Source: Chitinophagaceae bacterium
GTDB lineage: Bacteria > Bacteroidota > Bacteroidia > Chitinophagales > Chitinophagaceae
Direction of reading: 5' to 3'
Length of the DNA: 64,000 nt
Assembly (NCBI GenBank): GCA_004173235.1
Contig: SEAC01000007.1
Coordinates: 37,538 to 101,537 of the forward strand
In this document: positions 45,546 to 54,318 of the stretch, in pieces
Numbering within the stretch: the stretch's first letter is position 1
Layout: each line of letters begins with the position of its first letter
Translations under genes and position numbers: made by a program
The notes under the pieces: generated by a model
What the model was told of the DNA's origin: nothing
Databases searched by the model: none
Seen by the model: only the letters and a program-made list of their open reading frames with translations

Positions 45546-47115
45546 ACTGTTGCTCCAGGCTACCGGAGTGTGCCAGCAGCGCATCAATGAAGGCCGGCCC
45601 CGACTCCGCATACCAGGAAGTGAAATTCTCCACACGCTCCTGCAATCCGCCTTTGGGAAAGAGTTGATCCTTTAGTTTTTGCAGCTGCCTTTGCGTGGCA
45701 TCTTCCTTACGCCGCGCTGCGCGTTGCATTTTTTTCTCCAGGGCAGCCAGCAATTGCAGAGCCCGCGCCTGCAGCGCATCTACATGTTGCCCAAGGGTCA
45801 CATCCACTTCGGCTGCCCCTGTTTTGAGCTTTGCATAAAGCTGTTGCAACTCGGCCACTTCCCCATTCAATTTTGGTTGCTTGCCCAGTCGCTCCAGGTG
45901 CTTGTTCATCAGCGTCATCGTGTCGAAGAAAAGAGCTTGCGTGTCTACGCTGAGCGATTGCGCCAGGGCCGAAAGCCTGGGATGCACCAGTAGAAGAGAA
46001 TTGCGCAATACCAAAACCGGGAAAGGCACTTTGTAGTGCGTGAATAGATCCTTCAACTGTAGCCAGTAGGCAAGTTCCCCTCCCCCGCCAATGAATGCAA
46101 CATTCGGGAGGATGGTTTCCTGGTAAAGCCCGCGCAGGATCACGTTGGGACTGAAGCGCTCGGGATGATCGGCCAGTTCCGTGCGCAATTCATTTTCGCT
46201 GAAACGAATATCCGTACCCAATACGAAGTATTCGGAGCCCCGTTGCTCGATGCGCGCGCGCACCGCGCCTTCCAGGTAAAAAAGATTGATCTCGCGCGGG
46301 TGTGCCTGAACGTCGTAGTGTTCCTGCAAACGTGCAGACGAATCGGAGACGATGGCCGATGCTTCCCGGCGAAACAGGTCGGCTTCGAAAACCGGTTGCA
46401 TGAGTTGCTTCAATGCCGCATCGTCCGCATTCAGCACAACGAGACCGTAGCGGCCAAAAAGCGCATCCACCAGTGCGAACGTCGCATCCTGGATGCTGCG
46501 CCCGACAATATAACAGGAACGTACAAGCGCAATCAGTTCGGAACCGTGCGCTTCCACGGCGAGCTGGCCTTCCAGTTCATCCACCAGCGCGATCAGTTGG
46601 TTATCGATGATCATGCGGCCCACGGCGCCCGTCTGCTTCGTGTGCCAGGTATAACGTTTGCCGCGCACCGTGAAATGATTCAACTCCTCCAGGTCGGCGT
46701 CTTCAGAGCCCATGTAAAAAACGGGCACGAAGCGCATTCCGGCAAATGCTTGCTCCAGTTCTTCGGCAAGGCGGATCGCATGAAGAATCTTGTAAATGAA
46801 ATACAGCGGGCCGCCCAGCAGGTTGGGCTGGTGAGCTGTTGTAACCGTGAACGTATCGGGATGAGCAAGCGCCTCGATGTTCCGGCGAACGGCCTCATGA
46901 GCATCCACCGCTCGATATTGCCGCTGCAGCGCTTCCACCAGCACGGTGCGGTGTTGCGGCGCGGAACGTCGTTCTGCGATTGCTTCACTGATGCCTGCAA
47001 GATCGGGGCGATGCTGGTAAAAAGGGCGCAGCGCTTGCGCATCGGCAAGATAATCGACGACGATACGGGAGAAGCTGTGGGTGGCTTCGTTAGCAAGCGT
47101 TTCTGCGAAAAACAT
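45499..47115 (-). CDS. bshC: Bacillithiol biosynthesis cysteine-adding enzyme
   Basis: 538 aa from the ATG at 47115. BshC adds Cys to GlcN-malate in bacillithiol synthesis. Marks: VTTAHQPNLLGGPLYFIYKILHAIRLAEEL, FVPVFYMGSEDADLEELNHF, VAFIGGGGELAYWLQLKDLF and a late coiled-coil (QLYAKLKTGAAEVD...). The start is 13 nt from the aldehyde dehydrogenase stop, but a TACTTTTG box 3 nt before the ATG (47119-47126) suggests its own leaderless promoter. The last 47 nt overlap purE on the other strand. Confidence 0.92.
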   Translation of the reverse strand: MFFAETLANEATHSFSRIVVDYLADAQALRPFYQHRPDLAGISEAIAERRSAPQHRTVLVEALQRQYRAVDAHEAVRRNIEALAHPDTFTVTTAHQPNLLGGPLYFIYKILHAIRLAEELEQAFAGMRFVPVFYMGSEDADLEELNHFTVRGKRYTWHTKQTGAVGRMIIDNQLIALVDELEGQLAVEAHGSELIALVRSCYIVGRSIQDATFALVDALFGRYGLVVLNADDAALKQLMQPVFEADLFRREASAIVSDSSARLQEHYDVQAHPREINLFYLEGAVRARIEQRGSEYFVLGTDIRFSENELRTELADHPERFSPNVILRGLYQETILPNVAFIGGGGELAYWLQLKDLFTHYKVPFPVLVLRNSLLLVHPRLSALAQSLSVDTQALFFDTMTLMNKHLERLGKQPKLNGEVAELQQLYAKLKTGAAEVDVTLGQHVDALQARALQLLAALEKKMQRAARRKEDATQRQLQKLKDQLFPKGGLQERVENFTSWYAESGPAFIDALLAHSGSLEQQFTVLYQNHSANAPGA

Positions 47116-47118
47116 AGG

Positions 47119-47126
47119 CAAAAGTA
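47119..47126 (-). promoter_or_regulatory. -7 box (TACTTTTG) of bshC
   Basis: Exact TAnnTTTG with 3 nt to the bshC ATG, inside the short gap after the aldehyde dehydrogenase gene. Confidence 0.55.
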
Positions 47127-47128
47127 AA

Positions 47129-48634
47129 TCAAAACCCGGCGCGCGTCCATTCGCCATTCACCATACGCAGCAAACCCAACGGGTTGTCTTTTTGCAGCTC
47201 GGGGGGCATTAGGTCGTCGTCCCAATTTTGATAGCACAGCGGCCGCGCAAAGCGCCGGATGCCGTCGGCGCCCACGGCGGTAAAGCGGCTGTCGGTGGTG
47301 GCCGGGTAGGGTCCGCCGTGCATCATAGCCGGCGCCACTTCCACACCCGTAGGAACACTGTTGCAAACAAAACGGCCACATCGCTCGCGCAGCAGGGGCT
47401 GCAGCGCAGCAAAGGATCTCAGGTCGCCTGGCGTTGCCATGAGCGTCGTGGTCAACTGTCCCTTCAGGCTTCGCGCGACCTCCAACACCTGCGCATGATC
47501 GCTGCACCGCACGAGCAACGAGTAGGGACCAAATACTTCTTCCTGCAGCAACGGGTTGCACAGAAAATCTTCACCCGAAACCGTTGCCAGCGTGGGGATG
47601 CTTTCATTGCGGCCAACCGGGCACGATAAAGTGCCGGCTACCTCCACGCCATCAACGTCGAGGGCGTCTGCACGCTTATGTTGAAAAGCTGTCGCGATGC
47701 CCGGATGCAGCATTTCGGCTGGCGGAATGGCAGCCATCTCATGCGCAAGGAGTTTTTGAAAATGCTGCAGCTCCGGGCTTTCCACCCCGATCAGCAGCCC
47801 GGGGTTGGTACAGAACTGTCCTGCGGAGGCGGTAATGGACTGCACGTATTGCTTTGCAAGCGCTGACGCATTTTGCTTTGTGTACTCCGGCAGTAGAAAT
47901 ACGGGATTGACGGAACCCATTTCGGCAAACACGGGTATGGGCTCCGGGCGCTGCTGCGCGAGATCGAACAGGGCGCGGCCGCCCTCCAGCGAACCGGTAA
48001 ATCCAACAGCCCTGGTGAGCGGATGCAGCACGAGCGCCTGGCCTTCTTCAAGGCCGCCTTCCACGTGCAGAAAAACGTTGGCAGGAAGGCCACAGGCAAC
48101 CGCCGCACGTTCCACTGCCGCAGCCACCAGCCTCGATGTGGCAGCGTGGGCGGGATGTGCCTTCACGATAACGGGGCACCCGGCCGCCAGCGCACAGGCG
48201 GTGTCGCCACCCGCAGTGCTGTAAGCAAAAGGAAAGTTGGACGCGCCGAAAACAACCACCGGTCCCAGCGGCACCAGCATCTTGCGCAGGTCCTGCTTTC
48301 GCTCGGAGACTTTCCATGATGGTTCAACAGGTGCGCCCTGCGGCTGTTCTAATGGGCGATCGATGCGGATGTCGAGCCAGCTTCCCTCGGCGCATGCCTG
48401 ACCGTAGGAATACAGTTGCCACTGCGTGCGCTGTAATTCGCCCCGCAGGCGCGCATCCGCCAGGTGGGTTTCTGCCGCGGCCGTCTCCACCAACACGACC
48501 GCTATAGCTTCCAGTTCCACCGCGATCCTTTCAAGAAAAGCAGCGCGACCTGCAAGTGTTGTATTGCGGTATTGCTCAAACGCTGCATACGAACGTTTAA
48601 CGATTGCGTTTACGGGAATGGGTGTAGCTGCCAT
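47129..48634 (-). CDS. Aldehyde dehydrogenase (NADP+), ketoglutarate-semialdehyde type
   Basis: 501 aa from the ATG at 48634. ALDH fold: GPVVVFGASNFPFAYSTAGGDTACALAAGCPVIVK with cofactor-binding, catalytic Glu in PVFAEMGSVNPVF, catalytic Cys in SAGQFCTNPG. The FGASNFPFAYS form is typical of 2,5-dioxovalerate/ketoglutarate-semialdehyde dehydrogenases of sugar-acid and hydroxyproline breakdown. No catabolic neighbours are visible, so the substrate is inferred from family only. Upstream of bshC on the same strand. Confidence 0.9.
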   Translation of the reverse strand: MAATPIPVNAIVKRSYAAFEQYRNTTLAGRAAFLERIAVELEAIAVVLVETAAAETHLADARLRGELQRTQWQLYSYGQACAEGSWLDIRIDRPLEQPQGAPVEPSWKVSERKQDLRKMLVPLGPVVVFGASNFPFAYSTAGGDTACALAAGCPVIVKAHPAHAATSRLVAAAVERAAVACGLPANVFLHVEGGLEEGQALVLHPLTRAVGFTGSLEGGRALFDLAQQRPEPIPVFAEMGSVNPVFLLPEYTKQNASALAKQYVQSITASAGQFCTNPGLLIGVESPELQHFQKLLAHEMAAIPPAEMLHPGIATAFQHKRADALDVDGVEVAGTLSCPVGRNESIPTLATVSGEDFLCNPLLQEEVFGPYSLLVRCSDHAQVLEVARSLKGQLTTTLMATPGDLRSFAALQPLLRERCGRFVCNSVPTGVEVAPAMMHGGPYPATTDSRFTAVGADGIRRFARPLCYQNWDDDLMPPELQKDNPLGLLRMVNGEWTRAGF

Positions 48635-48696
48635 AGGGCTGTTTTTGCAAAGATGGCACCGGAACGCCCGTACCGCTGATTTTGTAACTTGCACCC

Positions 48697-49101
48697 ATGA
48701 AACCTGCCAAAACGCTGCTGTTTTTCCTGCTTTCCGCGCTATACGTCGCGGGGATGTGGCTGCTGTTGCGCGACATTGGTGGCCGCGCATCCAACGAATA
48801 CGGGGCACAGGTGCGCAACCTGTTGCTGGGAAGCCTCCTCGCAGGCTACGCATTTTATTTTCTCCAACATTTCGTCACCGGGAAAGTCGCTATTGAGTAC
48901 GTGGCGATTATGCCTTTCATCAACCTCATCACCGCTTTTCTTATCGGCGCCGTGCTCCACGTGTTCGGAGTAGATCTTTCGCGGAACGCCTTCGAGCAGG
49001 CCGGCTTCATCAACGTCTTCTTTACACTCATCGTGGCGCTGCGCCTCTGGCGCCAATATTGGATGACCCGGAAAACTTCGGCACATGCGGCGGTGGATTA
49101 G
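48697..49101 (+). CDS. Four-helix membrane protein, unknown
   Basis: 134 aa. Four predicted membrane helices (TLLFFLLSALYVAGMWLLL, LLLGSLLAGYAFYFLQHFV, IAIMPFINLITAFLIGAVLHV-like, VFFTLIVALRLWRQYW). A TAACTTG box lies 5 nt before the start. Overlaps the next gene by 17 nt. No family recognised. Confidence 0.65.
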   Translation: MKPAKTLLFFLLSALYVAGMWLLLRDIGGRASNEYGAQVRNLLLGSLLAGYAFYFLQHFVTGKVAIEYVAIMPFINLITAFLIGAVLHVFGVDLSRNAFEQAGFINVFFTLIVALRLWRQYWMTRKTSAHAAVD

Positions 49102-49615
49102 CCTCTGCCTCTTTGCTTGCATCGCGTTATATGCACAGGCGCAAACAGAGGATAGCGTGAGCAGGGATTCGCTGCTGCAGCTGATCGCCGAAATGCGCAG
49201 CCAGGAAGCGGCGGGTGCCGGCGGCGCAATTTATTCGAACGAGGAGCGCGCAGCTGACTCTATCCGGTTGGCGCAAAAAACAGCCGCATCGGAATATGAG
49301 CGCGAAAAAGCCGAGGCAGACCGTATGTGGCCCTGGGCGATGCGCTCCATCATCATCGGAGCGGCAGTTTTTATTTTGTGGGCGGCACTTTACAAAAAAC
49401 GATACCGCGAGCTGCACACGCGTGGAGGCATTTACTACGGCATAGGAAGCAAGCATTTTCACGACCACTACCAGCAGGATCACTACGACGGCACGCGCTG
49501 GGGCGCCAGCCCGGGTGAGGATCCCTGGTGCTATACCGAACGCTACCTGCCTTCCGACGAACAGCAGCCCAGGCCGCGGACACGCGAAGGAGGCGGAACT
49601 TCCGGCTCCTGGTAG
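49085..49615 (+). CDS. Membrane-anchored hypothetical protein
   Basis: 176 aa. Signal-like N-terminus (MRRWISLCLFACIALYAQAQ), a charged helical stretch, one membrane helix (SIIIGAAVFILWAALY) and a His/Tyr/Asp-rich C-terminal part (KHFHDHYQQDHYDGTRWG). Function unknown. Starts inside the previous gene, so the two are probably co-translated. Confidence 0.65.
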   Translation: MRRWISLCLFACIALYAQAQTEDSVSRDSLLQLIAEMRSQEAAGAGGAIYSNEERAADSIRLAQKTAASEYEREKAEADRMWPWAMRSIIIGAAVFILWAALYKKRYRELHTRGGIYYGIGSKHFHDHYQQDHYDGTRWGASPGEDPWCYTERYLPSDEQQPRPRTREGGGTSGSW

Positions 49616-49664
49616 CAACACGCTCCTTTCACAAAAAAGCTCCTTCATAAACATTGAACCGGCA

Positions 49665-50273
49665 ATGGCGCACCCCTGCGAACAAAAGATCGAATTCCGT
49701 AAGCCCGTAGAAATACTGGAGCTGTGGCGATGCAAGCGGCTTTTTGAAAAGGGCGAAACAACACCGCAGGAACGGCACAAGCCATTTGCATGGACGCCCT
49801 TCGAAAGCCCCTTTGGTACGATCCGCAACGGGAAACTGCAGCTGGCCGGGAATAGTATAGCCCGCTGCGACACCCGCCATGTGCAGGTGATCTTCCTGGT
49901 ATCCGATCATCCCGCCAATAGCAACGACAATTATTTTCCGGCAGGTATGACCTGCCAGGATTCGCCGCACGCTTTGAAATTGGATATCATCAAAGCAGAA
50001 CCGCGCGGCAACTGGCCGGTTACGTTTTCCAACCCGGGGTTTCATCAGCCGCAGCTGGATTCATTCCAAGTGGCAGAGTTGAAGCCTGGCGAATGGGTAG
50101 AAATTCGGGCCAACCAGAAACACGATGGCTACCATCAGCGCATGTACATTGAATACAGCTATCTTATGCGGCGCAGTGGCCCCTTCAAGGAAGCCCTGGT
50201 GGGCGAAGGACCCTTCCTGGTGGAAGCTCCAGCCGATGTAAAAGTAGTTGACCTGCGCAAGCTGCTTTGGTAA
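49665..50273 (+). CDS. Hypothetical protein
   Basis: 202 aa from the ATG at 49665, soluble, no signal peptide. Contains VEILELWRCKRLFEKGE, VSDHPANSNDNYF and a beta-rich later half (ELKPGEWVEIRANQKHDGYHQRMYIEYSYLM). No family recognised. 50 nt after the previous gene on the same strand. Confidence 0.6.
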   Translation: MAHPCEQKIEFRKPVEILELWRCKRLFEKGETTPQERHKPFAWTPFESPFGTIRNGKLQLAGNSIARCDTRHVQVIFLVSDHPANSNDNYFPAGMTCQDSPHALKLDIIKAEPRGNWPVTFSNPGFHQPQLDSFQVAELKPGEWVEIRANQKHDGYHQRMYIEYSYLMRRSGPFKEALVGEGPFLVEAPADVKVVDLRKLLW

Positions 50274-50379
50274 CAGCTGTTCCTCCTCAAAGCAAACAGC
50301 AATAGGAACGTCTGCGCATTCGGCTCATGGTCGAAAGCATGCATGGAATGAAATTGGTAACGGACGGGCAAACCCTTTC

Positions 50380-51135
50380 ATGCATAGCAAAATACCAGCT
50401 TTCATTGCGCTCCTCTTTTCACTGTCTGCCAGCGCGCAGAGCGACGGCCTCGAGGCCGACCGTCCGGGCGAATCGCAATCGGCACAAACTGTTGAAAAAG
50501 GCAACCTGCAACCCGAGCTGGGCCTCCGCCGTGAGCGCAGCGACGATGAAACAGTGGATTATTTCGAGCCCCGCACAACGCTCCGTTTCGGGTTGCTACA
50601 GGGCTTCGAGCTGCGCGCTGAGCTGAGCCCGGTAACCGAAACGCATAAAGGCAGTGCGTCACAGAGCGGGTTGCTCCCGGTTGAACTGGGCTTCAAGGCA
50701 AGTTTGTGGAAAGGCAATGGATCACTACCCGAAGCGGCGCTGCTTGCACAGGTGGGCATTCCCAAACTCGCGTCGGTAGCTTTTCGGCCTACGTATGCAA
50801 AGCCGAAGGTGCGGCTGCTTTTGGAAAACAAAATAACCGAAGCATTGCGCCTGAATTACAACCTGGGCGCTGAGTGGACCGGCGATGACGTGAAGCCGCA
50901 GTGGTTGTATACCGTTTCGCCCGAACTCACACTGGGCAAGCACTGGGAAGCTTTTGCGGAGCTCTACGGCTTCGCGCAAAAAGGCTCCCTGCCCGAGCAC
51001 AGCTTCGATGCAGGACTCTCCTACTTCATCGGCAAGCGTGCAAAGGCAGATCTTTCTGCAGGGGTTGGGCTCACCCATTCCGCACCCGTGAACTTTGTTG
51101 CGCTCGGGTTCTCGATCCGCTTTGGGAAAAGTTAG
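50380..51135 (+). CDS. Putative outer-membrane transporter (phenol_MetA_deg type)
   Basis: About 251 aa from the ATG at 50380 with signal peptide (MHSKIPAFIALLFSLSASAQ). LEADRPGESQSAQTVEKGNLQPELGLRRE and alternating beta strands to the terminal FVALGFSIRFGKS point to a small beta-barrel like the MetA-pathway/transporter family. Substrate unknown. Its end overlaps the next minus-strand gene by 4 nt. Confidence 0.75.
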   Translation: MHSKIPAFIALLFSLSASAQSDGLEADRPGESQSAQTVEKGNLQPELGLRRERSDDETVDYFEPRTTLRFGLLQGFELRAELSPVTETHKGSASQSGLLPVELGFKASLWKGNGSLPEAALLAQVGIPKLASVAFRPTYAKPKVRLLLENKITEALRLNYNLGAEWTGDDVKPQWLYTVSPELTLGKHWEAFAELYGFAQKGSLPEHSFDAGLSYFIGKRAKADLSAGVGLTHSAPVNFVALGFSIRFGKS

Positions 51136-51551
51136 TTGCGCTCCAGCAGAAGCAGCCGGCCTCCATAGCTCGTATCGGCAAGCTCCACGCCCGTCTCCGA
51201 AGCGTTCAGCACATTCCAGTCGGCATTGAGCGCGCTCACATTGGTGCCTGCATTGAACAGGATGCTTACTTTGGAAACGCCATCCGCGAGACCGGCACCC
51301 CAGCTGCCGCTCGCACTGGCCGTGGAGTCGCCGGCAGTGACCGTGCCCGACGGTGCGAAGGTGAGTGCGTAGGACGAAAATGCTGCCGATGTATCTACAC
51401 CGGCGCTTTCAAACCGGGCCACGTGCCAGGTGCCCGACGTGAGGAATCCACCAACGTTCACCGGCCCTTCGGCCACTGTGCTTTTTTTACAGGCCGTAAT
51501 GGCGAGCAGGCCGGCGCAGGCAACCATGCGGGAAAGAGACGCTGTGTTCAT
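51132..51551 (-). CDS. Lipoprotein, unknown
   Basis: 139 aa from the ATG at 51551. Lipobox in MVACAGLLAITACKK, so a lipoprotein. The mature part is beta-rich with Thr/Ser/Gly and SGTWHVARFESAGVDTSA, resembling lipocalin-like or Ig-like small lipoproteins. Convergent with the transporter gene. Confidence 0.7.
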   Translation of the reverse strand: MNTASLSRMVACAGLLAITACKKSTVAEGPVNVGGFLTSGTWHVARFESAGVDTSAAFSSYALTFAPSGTVTAGDSTASASGSWGAGLADGVSKVSILFNAGTNVSALNADWNVLNASETGVELADTSYGGRLLLLERN

Positions 51552-51676
51552 AAAGCGGGTGTTGCAAAAATCGCGCACAGGCCTTGGAACGACAGGCCGC
51601 TGGCCACGGGCTTCCCAACATTCGTGGACGAAGTTCCTCGACCCGCAGGTTTTTCCTACTTTCAAAAGAAAAAAGT

Positions 51677-51940
51677 ATGTCCAAGCAAACCACACGCATG
51701 GTACTGCAATCCATGATCGCCCTCTCCAGCGCGGCGCTCGGTCTCGTTGCCGCCCTTGCCTGGAACGACGCCATTAAAGAATCGATCAAGCGACTGCTGG
51801 GGGGCGACGACAGCCTCACCTCGAAATACACCTACGCGGTGCTGGCCACGCTCCTTGCCGTGGTGGTGGTGCTCACGCTGGCGCGCATCGCTGCCCGCAT
51901 CGGCGGTGATGCCATCATCAGCCGCGAGGCCGAGGGGTGA
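51677..51940 (+). CDS. DUF5654 family membrane protein
   Basis: 87 aa from the ATG at 51677. Two membrane helices (SMIALSSAALGLVAALAWND and YAVLATLLAVVVVLTLARIAAR) joined by an IKESIKRLLGG segment. The SAALGLVAALAWNDAI pattern matches DUF5654. Function unknown. Confidence 0.7.
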   Translation: MSKQTTRMVLQSMIALSSAALGLVAALAWNDAIKESIKRLLGGDDSLTSKYTYAVLATLLAVVVVLTLARIAARIGGDAIISREAEG

Positions 51941-52060
51941 ATGGAAAACCCGCGTCTTGCAACAACGGCTTTCTCCCTGTGCAAAAATGATTTGGGTCAA
52001 GGGGCAGGCCGGGTCACCGTTAGCGCTGTAAAACCGCCCGGGGCAACGTTTTGCGCGTCA

Positions 52061-54259
52061 TCAAAGCCTTAACAAACCGGCTTTGTGCAAGCCATTTACT
52101 GGCTTGTTGTCCCAAAACAACTCGAAGTCTTCGAGGCCGGCGCGCTCGTAGTCGTCCCTCACCTGCTGCAGTGTCCACAGCTGCGGCTGGTGCACAGTTA
52201 TGCGGGCGAGAAGAGAAAGCAGCCACGCGCCTTTGTCGGGTTCCACCTGCACCGTCCAATCGGAGCGCTGCAACGCGAAACTGAGGGCAAGCACTTCCCA
52301 CTGTGCGCCCTTTTTACTTTTTATCTGGCGCTCGCTGCGTGCGGGCTTTCCAATGTATACCACTTTGCTGTTGGGAGCTTCCTTCGCCCATTCGGGCTCG
52401 GAAAGTACACGCCGGATGGTGTCGGGTGCCACCGTCGTGCGGGGCACTTTGAAGTCGAACCACTTTTGAAGCGGGTAGTCGAAGCAGGCGGCGTGCATGT
52501 AATTGAGCAAGGCCTTCTTCAGCCCGAAGCCATACTGCTCGTGTTGTGCGCCCACCGGGTCGATATGCTCGATGTCGTTGTTCGCAAACATTCCAACCGC
52601 CTCCTTTACTTTTTTGACGCCGAAGCGTGCAGGCTCCAGCCCGATGGGGCTATGCGCCGTCATCGTAAAGAGATGCCAGAAGGCAGATTGCAATACACCG
52701 CTTTCGAACAGCTGTCTTACGAGCTCGAGCGAATCGATCGTTTCCTGGTCGGTTTGCGTGGGAAAGCCATACATCAGGTAGGCATGCACCATGATGCCGG
52801 CCTCGCTCAGGTTGCGGCACACGCGTGCTACCTGGGCAACCGTGATCCCTTTTTTGATGAGTTCCAAAAGCCGGTCGGAAGCCACTTCCAGCCCGCCGCT
52901 CACGGCAATGCATCCCGACGCTTTCAGCAGCAGGCATAGGTCGCGCGTGAAGCTTTTCTCGAAACGCACGTTGGCCCACCAGGTAACCACCAACCGGCGC
53001 CGGAGGATCTCCAACGCCAGTGCACGCATCAATGCGGGCGGTGCTGCTTCGTCTACAAAATGAAATCCATTCTGGCCGGTCTGCGCGATCATTTCTTCCA
53101 TACGATTTACCAGAATGCCCGCCGTCAACGGCTCGTAGTTCTTGATGTAGTCGAGCGAGATATCGCAGAAGGTGCACTTGCCCCAGTAGCAGCCGTGCGC
53201 CATCGTAAGCTTGTTCCAGCGGCCATCGCTCCACAGGCTGTGCATCGGGTTCACCACCTCGATGGCGGATATGTATAGATCGAGCGGGAAGTCGCTGTAG
53301 TCGGGCGTGCCAACCTGTCCCTGCCTGTAATCGGTGCAGGCGCTGTTGTTATAGTAGCGCACGGCGCCGCCTTCGCGCACGAAGGTGCGCTTGAGCCCCT
53401 CCCGGCCTACATATCCGTCGACGTGCGCAATGAGCTGTTCCATCGGTGCCTCGCCATCATCGAGCGTGATATAATCGTAGTAGTCGAACACGCGCGGGTC
53501 GCTCAGCGAACGTAGCTCGGTGTTGGCAAAGCCTCCGCCCATCGCCACCGGCACACCCGGGTAGTTTTGTTTGATCCACTGTCCGCAGCGCAGGGACGTA
53601 TAAAGGTTGCCGGGGAATGGAACCGACAGCGCCACTAATTTCGGCTTTGCGGCATTCATCTTTTCTTCCAGTATTTCTACAAGTATGCGGTCTACGTACG
53701 ACAAGGGCTGCAACAGCGCTTCGTGCAGCTCATCGAAGCTGTTGGCGGAGCGCGCGAGTCGTTCCGCATACCTGCTGAAGCCGAAATGCGGGTCAACTGT
53801 TTCCTGGATCAGATCACTCAGGTCTTCAAGGTAGAGGGTCGCAATATGCTTCGCTCTGTCCTGCGTGCCCATGGAACCGAAGGCCCACTGCAGGTCTTCG
53901 AGCTGCGCAAACCTGCCGGCCTCCGGAAGAAAGCCGCGGCCGGCGATGCGGTGCGCGAGCGTGGGCCGCTTTCCTTGCAGAAAGGCGATCACATCGTCGA
54001 TGGTATCGTGATAGTCTTCACGCAGCGTAACGATCCGCGTAGCATTCTCCGACAATTCTTCGTTGCCACGGAGCACCTCAGCAAACAACTGCTCCAGTCC
54101 GCGCCGGCAGAACATTCGCAGGGTCGTTTCGATGCCGAGGTCGCACTGGTGCGCGGCAATGCCTTTCGTATTGAGAAAACCTTTCAGGTAGGCAGTCGCT
54201 GGATACGGCGTGTTGAGCTGGGTAAACGGAGGCGTGATGAGCAGAACGGGCGCTTGCAA
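52061..54259 (-). CDS. B12-binding-domain radical SAM protein
   Basis: 732 aa. N-terminal B12-binding-like fold (LLITPPFTQLNTPYPATAYLKGFL and a GIKQ-type GGGFANTELRSL region), then a radical SAM core with the cluster motif HGCYWGKCTFCD. The first two cysteines are four residues apart (CxxxxCxxC) rather than the usual three. A C-terminal domain follows (residues ~520-732) with DYPLQKWFDFK and KPARSERQIKSKKGAQWEV. The start codon is a TTG. No ligand-specific neighbours; product unknown. The frame start fits a leader of 17 nt after TAGCTTTG. Confidence 0.85.
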   Translation of the reverse strand: MQAPVLLITPPFTQLNTPYPATAYLKGFLNTKGIAAHQCDLGIETTLRMFCRRGLEQLFAEVLRGNEELSENATRIVTLREDYHDTIDDVIAFLQGKRPTLAHRIAGRGFLPEAGRFAQLEDLQWAFGSMGTQDRAKHIATLYLEDLSDLIQETVDPHFGFSRYAERLARSANSFDELHEALLQPLSYVDRILVEILEEKMNAAKPKLVALSVPFPGNLYTSLRCGQWIKQNYPGVPVAMGGGFANTELRSLSDPRVFDYYDYITLDDGEAPMEQLIAHVDGYVGREGLKRTFVREGGAVRYYNNSACTDYRQGQVGTPDYSDFPLDLYISAIEVVNPMHSLWSDGRWNKLTMAHGCYWGKCTFCDISLDYIKNYEPLTAGILVNRMEEMIAQTGQNGFHFVDEAAPPALMRALALEILRRRLVVTWWANVRFEKSFTRDLCLLLKASGCIAVSGGLEVASDRLLELIKKGITVAQVARVCRNLSEAGIMVHAYLMYGFPTQTDQETIDSLELVRQLFESGVLQSAFWHLFTMTAHSPIGLEPARFGVKKVKEAVGMFANNDIEHIDPVGAQHEQYGFGLKKALLNYMHAACFDYPLQKWFDFKVPRTTVAPDTIRRVLSEPEWAKEAPNSKVVYIGKPARSERQIKSKKGAQWEVLALSFALQRSDWTVQVEPDKGAWLLSLLARITVHQPQLWTLQQVRDDYERAGLEDFELFWDNKPVNGLHKAGLLRL

Positions 54260-54318
54260 ATAGTGGAATTGATCTGCAAAGCTAGGAAAGAGCGGCCATC
54301 CGGCAGCCGGCAGTCGGC

